From CAG-1031 sp964556785 (GTDB taxonomy: Bacteria; Bacteroidota; Bacteroidia; Bacteroidales; Muribaculaceae), in NCBI GenBank assembly GCA_964556785.1, contig CAZKXM010000014.1, forward strand, positions 1-29,006: 29,006 nt of DNA. The letters run 5' to 3'. The translations under genes were made by a program, and so were the position numbers. This document shows positions 1 through 5,887 of this stretch, in pieces. The notes under the pieces are model-generated. The model saw nothing but the letters and a program-made list of their open reading frames with translations. It did not search any database and was not told the origin of the DNA. Within the stretch, counting starts at the first letter, position 1. Each line of letters starts with the position of its first letter.

Positions 1-1
1 T

Positions 2-514
2 GTGGTCCGTTTCCAGAACAATAAGGAAAAATGGATTGCATTCGTAGGATTGGTCAACGGTCGTCCTTACGAGATCTTTACCGGTCTGGCTGATGACGAA
101 GATGGAATTTTCTGTCCGAAATCTGTCACCAAAGGCAAGATCATCAAGGCGATGGACCCCGACGGAAACAAACGTTACGATTTCCAGTTTATCAACAAGC
201 GTGGCTATAAAACCACCATCGAGGGCCTGAGCGAGAAGTTCAATCCTGAATATTGGAACTATGCAAAGCTGATCTCGGGTGTGCTCCGCTACGGCATGCC
301 TATCGATCAGGTGCTAAAGCTTGTAGGTGGTCTGGAGCTCGACAATCAGTCGATCAACACCTGGAAGATGGGTGTGGAGCGCGCGCTCAAGAAGTATCTT
401 CCTAACGGAACCAACGCTGTCGGCCAAAAATGTCCCAACTGCGGTCAGGAGACCCTGATCTATCAGGAAGGCTGCCTGATCTGCACATCGTGCGGCACCT
501 CCAAATGCGGCTGA
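2..514 (+). CDS. nrdJ: Adenosylcobalamin-dependent ribonucleotide reductase, C-terminal part (partial)
   Basis: This is the 3' end of a gene that begins upstream of the window; the frame is open from the first bases, so no start is assigned. The 170 residues seen match the C-terminal region of class II (B12-dependent) ribonucleoside-diphosphate reductase, including the TSCPD-type domain (IAFVGLVNGRPYEIFTG near the start) and a terminal zinc ribbon CPNCG-x13-CTSCG ending in SKCG. The enzyme reduces ribonucleotides to deoxyribonucleotides in the cytoplasm without needing oxygen, fitting an anaerobe. The C-terminal cysteines are thought to relay electrons from thioredoxin to the active site. The catalytic barrel is not visible here, so the call rests on the tail only. 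The gene ends at a strong bidirectional terminator. Confidence 0.88.
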   Translation: MVRFQNNKEKWIAFVGLVNGRPYEIFTGLADDEDGIFCPKSVTKGKIIKAMDPDGNKRYDFQFINKRGYKTTIEGLSEKFNPEYWNYAKLISGVLRYGMPIDQVLKLVGGLELDNQSINTWKMGVERALKKYLPNGTNAVGQKCPNCGQETLIYQEGCLICTSCGTSKCG

Positions 515-526
515 TAATCATTGTCT

Positions 527-568
527 AAAAATAACGGAGGGGAGTCATGACTCCCCTCCGTTATTTTT
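527..568. terminator. Perfect 42-nt palindrome, bidirectional terminator
   Basis: Two 21-nt arms (527-547 and 548-568) are exact reverse complements. The core is GC-rich (ACGGAGGGGAGTCA) and each end is an A/T run, so either transcript would form a hairpin followed by U residues. It sits between the convergent nrdJ and DAHP synthase genes and can serve both. Confidence 0.9.
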
Positions 569-583
569 AATATGCTCTAAAGT

Positions 584-1657
584 TTATTGCTTCCTGACAA
601 CCTCAATCTGCTGTCGCACCGACTCTTCATGGATGGCCAGAAGCATTGTCTTCATAAACTCAGCACTCATGCCGAGCGCTTCGCCAGCCTTTCGGCGCGA
701 TGCAATAACATCGCTGAAGCGTGAAGACTGAAGCACAGGCATGTGCTGCTCCTTTTTGTATTCACCGATCAGGCGCGACACCTCCATGCGCTTGTTGAGC
801 ACTTCAAGGAGCTCATTGTCAATAGCATCTATCTGCTGACGGAGCATATTGAGGCGTTCGGTCGATCCATTATGGTTTCGCAGTTCGAGCGAATGAATGA
901 TTTCGAGCAGGCGCCCGGGCGTAACCTGCTGTGCGGCATCGCTCAGCGCACAGTCGGGATTGATGTGACTCTCAATAATCAATCCGTGAAAACCAACATC
1001 GAGCGCCTGCTGCGCAAGAGGAGCGATCAGTTCACGCTTTCCTCCGATGTGTGAAGGATCATGGATTATCTGCAGGCCAGGATAGCGGATGCTCAGTTCC
1101 AGAGGGATGTGCCACAGCGGAGTGTTACGGTAAAACTGCTGGCCGTATGTTGAAAAGCCTCGGTGAATAGCGCCAATACGTCGCAAGCCTGCATTGTAAA
1201 GCCGCTGGATTGCACCGATCCACAGCTCGATATCAGGATTGACCGGATTCTTGACCAGCACAGGCACATCGCGGCCAGTCGCTCCGAGCGCATCGGCGAG
1301 TTCCTGCATGGCAAAAGGATTTGCCGATGTTCGGGCACCGATCCACAGCAGATCAACCCCTGCTTCGAGAGCTTGCTCGACATGGTTTCGGGTTGCCACC
1401 TCGGTGGCTACAGCCATTCCGGTCTCACGCTTCACCTCATTGAGCCATTCGAGCCCAATGTTCCCTACGCCTTCAAATCCGCCCGGCTTTGTGCGCGGTT
1501 TCCATATTCCGGCGCGAAAAATCTTGATGCCACCCGCAGCCAGCTGTCGCGCTGTGTCAAGAACCTGCTCTCTTGATTCTGCACTGCAGGGACCGGCAAT
1601 TACCAAAGGTTTGTCGGGATCGTCGTTCCCTAAATTTATATGTTTCAGATCGTTCAT
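584..1657 (-). CDS. Bifunctional DAHP synthase / chorismate mutase (type II, C-terminal)
   Basis: A 357-residue fusion protein for aromatic amino acid synthesis in the cytoplasm. Residues 1-265 are a class I-beta (KDO8P-synthase-like) DAHP synthase: AGPCSAES at 21-28, KPRTKPGGFEG near 53-63, GAIHRGFS near 162-169 and the metal-site stretch IIHDPSHIGG near 197-206. It condenses phosphoenolpyruvate and erythrose 4-phosphate. Residues 266-357 are an AroQ-type helical chorismate mutase (LRQQIDAIDNELLEVLNKRM). Bacillus-type fusions have the mutase at the N terminus; here it is C-terminal, the usual Bacteroidetes arrangement. The start at 1657 was chosen because conserved sequence begins there (MNDLKHIN) and a promoter box lies just upstream; a longer open frame to 1789 has no family similarity. 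The mutase domain probably gives feedback control by prephenate or chorismate, as known for such fusions. Confidence 0.94.
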   Translation of the reverse strand: MNDLKHINLGNDDPDKPLVIAGPCSAESREQVLDTARQLAAGGIKIFRAGIWKPRTKPGGFEGVGNIGLEWLNEVKRETGMAVATEVATRNHVEQALEAGVDLLWIGARTSANPFAMQELADALGATGRDVPVLVKNPVNPDIELWIGAIQRLYNAGLRRIGAIHRGFSTYGQQFYRNTPLWHIPLELSIRYPGLQIIHDPSHIGGKRELIAPLAQQALDVGFHGLIIESHINPDCALSDAAQQVTPGRLLEIIHSLELRNHNGSTERLNMLRQQIDAIDNELLEVLNKRMEVSRLIGEYKKEQHMPVLQSSRFSDVIASRRKAGEALGMSAEFMKTMLLAIHEESVRQQIEVVRKQ

Positions 1658-1673
1658 TTGGCAAATTTCACAA

Positions 1674-1704
1674 CAAAAATAATGAATTCGCCGGACCCCG
1701 AAAA
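1674..1704 (-). promoter_or_regulatory. Candidate Bacteroidetes promoter of the DAHP synthase gene
   Basis: On the minus strand the -7 box reads TATTTTTG (1674-1681), an exact TAnnTTTG match. A TTTT at 1701-1704 lies 19 nt upstream, one base off the -33 TTTG. The implied leader before the start at 1657 is only about 10 nt. Confidence 0.5.
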
Positions 1705-1756
1705 CAGTTGCGAACAAAAAAGCGCAACTAATTATATCGAATTTCGACAGAATTAT

Positions 1757-1792
1757 GCGATGCCTTGTCCCGACGACGGGATAAGGCATCGC
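1757..1792 (-). terminator. Probable terminator of the META lipoprotein gene
   Basis: A 15-bp stem (1757-1771 with 1778-1792, one G-T wobble) closes a 6-nt loop, 26 bases after the stop of the upstream minus-strand gene. There is no clean U run after the stem on the minus strand, so the terminator role is likely but not certain. Confidence 0.5.
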
Positions 1793-1818
1793 TATCTATA
1801 TTGTTTTAACCGAAGGGG

Positions 1819-2709
1819 TTATCTTGCGGCGGCGAGATCGTTGCGGCTCAGGGGGGTCATGCTCACGATCACCTTACCCTGGCTGTCGCGAAGCTGGGCT
1901 GACGATGCGTTACCGGTCGCGGTTCTTACATTCTCGAGCGCGAGAATGAAGCTGGTTTCATAAGCGATGTTCGGGCAGGTCATGCGGGTGGTGCGAAGGT
2001 TGGTAAATCCGATACCGTTTTCAACACTCATGTCAACCTCAACCGTTCCGTTGAGCACATTGCATCCGGCGTCACCGTGAACGGTGTTGGTCTGCAGATC
2101 GACCACAATCTTGATATCTACACTTTCGGGGAGCTTGTCGCCGTTGATGGCGGTAACTTTCCACGCTCCTTCAAGGAAATTGAGATTGTGTTTCCTCAGA
2201 GTCATAACAGCGCGGCCGTTGCCGTCGACGAGATACAAAAACGATTCATTGTTGATTTTCTGTATCTTGAGGGTTTTCATCAGCTCAAGGGCGGTTGAAA
2301 TGCCTGTTTCAAACTTTGCATCGGGACAAAGTTTCATTGTAGCAGCGAAATCGCCCTGCTTTGCAATCTTGGAACCCTGTAGCGCTACCACTCCGTTGAT
2401 AAAGTTGCAGCCGTTGTAGGCATAAAAATCGATCCAGCCGGGATTGTCGCGGTTGGGCGAAAAACTCATGTGAGGATAATCACCTTCGGGAGCGGTCACT
2501 GCTTCGCCATTGACGTCGATAATGGCCCAATCGCCTGACAGTTCTGAGGCGACAAACTTAGTGTCGGCCTTTGACTCAGCGGTTGTAGCTGGAGCTGTTG
2601 CTTTCTGTGAGGAATTTTTCGACATAAACAAAGGTGTCTGGCATCCTGTTGCAGCCATACCACAGATAACGATTGTAAGCGCGAGGGCCGAAGATTTCAG
2701 TGATTTCAT
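1819..2709 (-). CDS. Lipoprotein with two META (HslJ-like) domains
   Basis: A 296-residue predicted lipoprotein. The N terminus is a lipoprotein signal peptide ending in AATGC, with Cys23 as the likely acylated residue. Two META domains follow in tandem, about residues 53-170 and 175-285. Each shows the family pattern of a starting W (GDWAIIDVNGE; GAWKVTAINGD), a central GCN..NG motif (YNGCNFINGVV; DAGCNVLNGTV) and a later conserved Cys (MKLCPD; RMTCPN). META domains occur in HslJ and related envelope proteins; their biochemical role is poorly known, and HslJ is linked to novobiocin tolerance. The start at 2709 is preferred over a longer open frame because it begins exactly at the signal peptide. 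It is transcribed away from the chromate transporter operon. Confidence 0.85.
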   Translation of the reverse strand: MKSLKSSALALTIVICGMAATGCQTPLFMSKNSSQKATAPATTAESKADTKFVASELSGDWAIIDVNGEAVTAPEGDYPHMSFSPNRDNPGWIDFYAYNGCNFINGVVALQGSKIAKQGDFAATMKLCPDAKFETGISTALELMKTLKIQKINNESFLYLVDGNGRAVMTLRKHNLNFLEGAWKVTAINGDKLPESVDIKIVVDLQTNTVHGDAGCNVLNGTVEVDMSVENGIGFTNLRTTRMTCPNIAYETSFILALENVRTATGNASSAQLRDSQGKVIVSMTPLSRNDLAAAR

Positions 2710-2759
2710 TACATTAAGAATTTTTATACTAAAATGCTTTAGACCCCGATATTGTTTGC

Positions 2760-2767
2760 CAAAATTA
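2760..2767 (-). promoter_or_regulatory. Candidate -7 box for the META lipoprotein gene
   Basis: The minus strand reads TAATTTTG, an exact TAnnTTTG match about 50 nt before the start at 2709. I see no good -33 box at the usual distance, so this is a weak call. Confidence 0.35.
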
Positions 2768-2820
2768 GCAAAATTTGACTCAAATAAGTGCGTGAGCTCC
2801 TCCTCAAAGAATATTCTTGC

Positions 2821-2828
2821 TAAATTTG
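2821..2828 (+). promoter_or_regulatory. Candidate -7 box for the chrA-chrA-folC operon
   Basis: TAAATTTG is an exact TAnnTTTG match 25 nt before the first ChrA start. No TTTG or TTG is found 17-23 nt upstream. Confidence 0.4.
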
Positions 2829-2853
2829 CACAACCAAAGCATCGACAATAATA

Positions 2854-3432
2854 ATGAGCCGGAAATCTCAGGGTGTTCTTACCCAACTGTTTTTCACATT
2901 TTTCAAGATCGGCGCGTTCACCTTCGGAGGCGGATGGGCAATGATTTCGATCATTGAGAAAGAAATTGTCGACAAACACCGGTGGATTACCCGCGAGGAG
3001 TTTCTCGACCTCCTTGCCGTGGCGCAGTCACTCCCGGGAATTCTTGCCGTCAATATCTCGGTTGCTATCGGCGACAAGCTGCGTGGACGCCGGGGTAGCG
3101 TTATAGCAGCGGCAGGCACAATTCTTCCATCATTTCTGATCATCCTTGCGATCGCAATATTTCTGACGCCCGACCTTATCAAGAACAACAAAGTGTTGAG
3201 CAGCATTTTCCGCGGCATCCGCCCGGCAGTTGTGGCGCTTATCGTTGCGCCGGTGCTCTCGAGTGCACGTTCTGCCAAACTCAACAGAGTCACCGTCTGG
3301 ATTCCTGTGGCAGTGGCGCTGCTGATCTGGTCGAGGCTGCCTGTGATTTCAAACCCTATTCTATATATTGTGCTCGGCGGTGTGGGCGGATGGCTCATTC
3401 TGCGACAAAGCCTTAAAAACGAAAAGCAATGA
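2854..3432 (+). CDS. Chromate transporter, half-size ChrA, first of a pair
   Basis: A 192-residue membrane protein of the CHR family (short-chain type). The N-terminal CHR signature FTFGGGWAM (about residues 23-31) and the QSLPGILAVNIS motif (about 68-79) are present, followed by several hydrophobic segments. Full-length ChrA proteins have two such halves fused; short-chain members occur as adjacent gene pairs that are believed to work together. The family exports chromate in characterised members, but the natural substrate in a gut-type bacterium is unknown. The stop overlaps the next start as ATGA, so the two halves are probably made in equal amounts. It is the first gene of a likely operon with the second half and folC. 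Confidence 0.88.
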   Translation: MSRKSQGVLTQLFFTFFKIGAFTFGGGWAMISIIEKEIVDKHRWITREEFLDLLAVAQSLPGILAVNISVAIGDKLRGRRGSVIAAAGTILPSFLIILAIAIFLTPDLIKNNKVLSSIFRGIRPAVVALIVAPVLSSARSAKLNRVTVWIPVAVALLIWSRLPVISNPILYIVLGGVGGWLILRQSLKNEKQ

Positions 3433-3998
3433 TCTATCTTCGTCTTTTCTGGGCCTATCTGAAAATCGGGCTTTTCGGTTTTGGCGGCGGATATGCCATG
3501 CTCGCTCTTATTGAGCGCGAGATCGTGGGGCCCGGATGGATTTCCGAGCAAAACTTCACCGACATTGTGGCCATCTCGCAGATGACACCGGGCCCTATCG
3601 GCATCAACTCGGCAACGTATATAGGATATATGGCTCCTGGCATCTCGTCGGCTCAGCTCAGCGGGCCATTCTGGGGCATACTCGGATCTATTCTCTGCAC
3701 TCTCGTTGTGGTGGCACCATCGTTCATTCTCGTCACCTACGCGAGTCATTACATCTCACGCCATCGCGAGAGCACCCTTATAAAAGGCATATTCATGGGG
3801 TTGCGCCCTGTGGTGGTCGGTTTGATCGCATCGGCGGCACTGCTGCTGATGAATCGCGACAACTTCGGCGAGACATCGCCTGACATCGCGATCTCCATAG
3901 CGATATGCGCTGTGTCGTTCCTGCTCGCGAAGTTCACCAAACTCCATCCAATATTCATCATCTGTCTGGCCGGACTGGCAGGATTTATAATCTGGTAA
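3429..3998 (+). CDS. Chromate transporter, half-size ChrA, second of a pair
   Basis: A 189-residue CHR-family membrane protein that complements the preceding half. It carries its own signature FGFGGGYAM (about residues 16-24) and the matching loop QMTPGPIGINSATYIG (about 51-66); several hydrophobic helices run to the C terminus. The start codon overlaps the previous stop by four bases (ATGA), which points to translational coupling and a two-subunit transporter, with the halves probably inserted in opposite orientation as proposed for other short-chain pairs. Only 6 bases separate its stop from folC. Substrate is inferred from family, not from sequence. Confidence 0.88.
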   Translation: MIYLRLFWAYLKIGLFGFGGGYAMLALIEREIVGPGWISEQNFTDIVAISQMTPGPIGINSATYIGYMAPGISSAQLSGPFWGILGSILCTLVVVAPSFILVTYASHYISRHRESTLIKGIFMGLRPVVVGLIASAALLLMNRDNFGETSPDIAISIAICAVSFLLAKFTKLHPIFIICLAGLAGFIIW

Positions 3999-4004
3999 AC
4001 GATT

Positions 4005-5270
4005 ATGGACTACACCGAAGCATTAGATTTTCTCTACAACTCTCTGCCCGTTTTTCAACGTCAGGGCCCGGGAGCCTATAAGCCCGGGCTGGGCACATCG
4101 CTGCGTCTCGACGAAGCTTTCGGCCATCCCCACAGAAAATTCCGCTCAATCCACATTGCCGGCACAAACGGCAAGGGATCGACAGCCCACACTCTCGCTG
4201 CCATGCTTCAGGAAGCCGGATACAAGACCGGACTCTACACATCGCCCCATCTTGTTGATTTCAGAGAGCGTATAAGGGTTGACGGCAAAATGATTCCGCG
4301 CGACAAGGTCACCGACTTCGTCGAGCGCTATCAAAGCATGAACCTTGGCCTCGATCCGTCGTTTTTCGAGCTGACAATGACCATGGCATTTGAATACTTC
4401 GCCGACTGCGGTGTAGACTTTGCCGTTATAGAAGCAGGCCTGGGCGGACGCCTCGACAGCACGAACATCATCACGCCCGAACTGAGCGTAATCACCAATA
4501 TATCGTTTGATCACACCGGATTCTTAGGATCCACACTGCCGGCTATCGCAGGTGAGAAAGCGGGAATCATCAAGGAGGGCGTGCTGGTTATAATCGGCGA
4601 GGCACCCGACGATGATGTCCACAAAGTTTTCGCTGAAACGGCGGCTCAAAAAAATGCTCCGATCGTTTTTGCCGACGAGCAGAGGTGGTGGACCGACGTG
4701 ACACCCGATTTCCGCTACACCACTCCCCTGTTCGGCTCATTCACAGCCGAGCTGAAGGGCGATTGCCAGCTTCACAACACTGCTACACTTCTGGCGATAG
4801 CATCACGGCTCAATCTTCCTGCCGAGGCTGTGCGCAGCGGATTTGAAAATGTTGTGGAAATGACCGGACTGATGGGCCGCTGGACGGTATTAAGCCGCGA
4901 GCCACTGATTGTCACCGACACCGGCCACAATTCAGGAGGATGGCAATATCTTGCGCCGCAGATTGCGAAAAGCGCTTCCGGGACAAAACATATTGTTATC
5001 GGGTTTGTCAACGACAAGGATATCGATCCCATTCTTGAAAAAATAGCGGAGATCCCTTCGTCAAAGCTCTATTTCACCCAGCCGTCGGTAGAGCGAGCCA
5101 GAAGCGCCGAGAGTCTGAAAACTGAAGCGGAACGATTCGGTCTGTCAGGCGACACCTATCCTACAGTATCCGAAGCATTCTCACAAGCGAAAGCCTCTGC
5201 CGGCCCCGACGACATGATCTTTGTCGGCGGAAGCAATTTTATTGTGGCCGATATGCTCGGTTCGCTCTGA
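4005..5270 (+). CDS. folC: Folylpolyglutamate synthase / dihydrofolate synthase
   Basis: A 421-residue Mur-ligase-type enzyme that adds glutamate to folates and, in most bacteria, also joins glutamate to dihydropteroate. The ATP-binding loop GTNGKGST is at residues 53-60. Other family motifs follow: TSPHLVDFRERI (near 88-99), FFELTMTMAF, EAGLGGRLDSTN and NISFDHTGFLG. The C-terminal domain contains VTDTGHN and a late GSNFIVADML. Length is typical. It acts in the cytoplasm. It starts 6 bases after the second ChrA gene, so it probably shares that transcript; the pairing with chromate transporters has no obvious functional meaning. A second folate-type gene, folE, lies near the right end of the window but in a separate operon. 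Confidence 0.95.
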   Translation: MDYTEALDFLYNSLPVFQRQGPGAYKPGLGTSLRLDEAFGHPHRKFRSIHIAGTNGKGSTAHTLAAMLQEAGYKTGLYTSPHLVDFRERIRVDGKMIPRDKVTDFVERYQSMNLGLDPSFFELTMTMAFEYFADCGVDFAVIEAGLGGRLDSTNIITPELSVITNISFDHTGFLGSTLPAIAGEKAGIIKEGVLVIIGEAPDDDVHKVFAETAAQKNAPIVFADEQRWWTDVTPDFRYTTPLFGSFTAELKGDCQLHNTATLLAIASRLNLPAEAVRSGFENVVEMTGLMGRWTVLSREPLIVTDTGHNSGGWQYLAPQIAKSASGTKHIVIGFVNDKDIDPILEKIAEIPSSKLYFTQPSVERARSAESLKTEAERFGLSGDTYPTVSEAFSQAKASAGPDDMIFVGGSNFIVADMLGSL

Positions 5271-5292
5271 TCTGTTGACAGAGATAAACGGC

Positions 5293-5339
5293 AAAAGCTG
5301 CAAGGACGCATAATAAAAATGCAGTGCCTTGCAGCTTTT
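5293..5339. terminator. Bidirectional terminator between folC and ridA
   Basis: AAAAGCTGCAAGG (5293-5305) pairs perfectly with CCTTGCAGCTTTT (5327-5339) around a 21-nt loop. A runs and T runs flank both sides, so it can end both convergent transcripts. Confidence 0.85.
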
Positions 5340-5356
5340 TTATATTGCTGAGTGGA

Positions 5357-5734
5357 TCAGAATGCGGCGATAACCTCGATCTCTACGAGAGCGCCCTTGG
5401 GGAGCTCGCGGACAGCGAAAGCCGAGCGTGCGGGGAAGGGCTGCGAGAACTCGCGGCCATAAACTTCGTTCATCGGGCCGAAAAGGCTCATATCGGCGAG
5501 GAACACTGTGGTCTTCACAACATCGTTGAGCTTAAGGCCGGCCGATGCGAGGATTGCCTTAACGTTAGCGATCGAGCGTTCGGTCTGCTCGGTGATTGTC
5601 TGGGGCATTTCGCCGGTTGCGGGGTCGATGGGAAGCTGACCTGAGCAGTAAAGAAGGTCGCCGATACGCACAGCCTGGCTGTAAGGACCGATTGCTGCGG
5701 GAGCATCGGTGGTGGAGATAACTGATTTATTCAT
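5357..5734 (-). CDS. ridA: RidA family enamine/imine deaminase
   Basis: A 125-residue protein of the YjgF/YER057c/UK114 family. RidA hydrolyses reactive 2-aminoacrylate and related imines made by PLP enzymes such as threonine dehydratase, protecting other enzymes in the cytoplasm. The family signatures are clear: APAAIGPYSQAV at residues 11-22, YCSGQLPIDP at 29-38, and the substrate-binding arginine R103 in PARSAFAV, with E120 near the C terminus. Full family length. It is a single gene that converges with folC and diverges from the first large repeat protein gene. Confidence 0.94.
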   Translation of the reverse strand: MNKSVISTTDAPAAIGPYSQAVRIGDLLYCSGQLPIDPATGEMPQTITEQTERSIANVKAILASAGLKLNDVVKTTVFLADMSLFGPMNEVYGREFSQPFPARSAFAVRELPKGALVEIEVIAAF

Positions 5735-5767
5735 GGTTTATATGACTATTTGGTTATGAATTTCATG

Positions 5768-5775
5768 CAAATTTA
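5768..5775 (-). promoter_or_regulatory. Candidate -7 box for ridA
   Basis: The minus strand reads TAAATTTG, an exact TAnnTTTG match 33 nt before the ridA start. No TTTG at the usual spacing. Confidence 0.4.
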
Positions 5776-5814
5776 CAAACTTTAGGACTCACAGATATTA
5801 TTTGTGTGAATATT

Positions 5815-5845
5815 TTTGAAAAAATATTGAAACACATTACCTTTG
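5815..5845 (+). promoter_or_regulatory. Perfect Bacteroidetes promoter of the first large paralogue
   Basis: TTTG (5815-5818), 19 nt, then TACCTTTG (5838-5845): an exact match to TTTG-N19-TAnnTTTG. The expected transcript start near 5852 leaves a leader of about 35 nt. This also argues that the true start is the ATG at 5888, because an upstream in-frame start would lie inside the promoter. Confidence 0.75.
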
Positions 5846-5887
5846 TGTGTTCACATTTCTACTAACCTACAATTTATTATCAAGTCC

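Noticed and set aside
2710..2979. Longer N terminus for the META lipoprotein
   Set aside because: The extension would cover the divergent promoter region and the start of the ChrA gene, and it would bury the clear lipoprotein signal peptide.
2854..5270. Chromate resistance island acquired by transfer
   Set aside because: Base composition matches the neighbours, folC shares the operon, and there are no mobile element marks; paired ChrA genes are common in related genomes.
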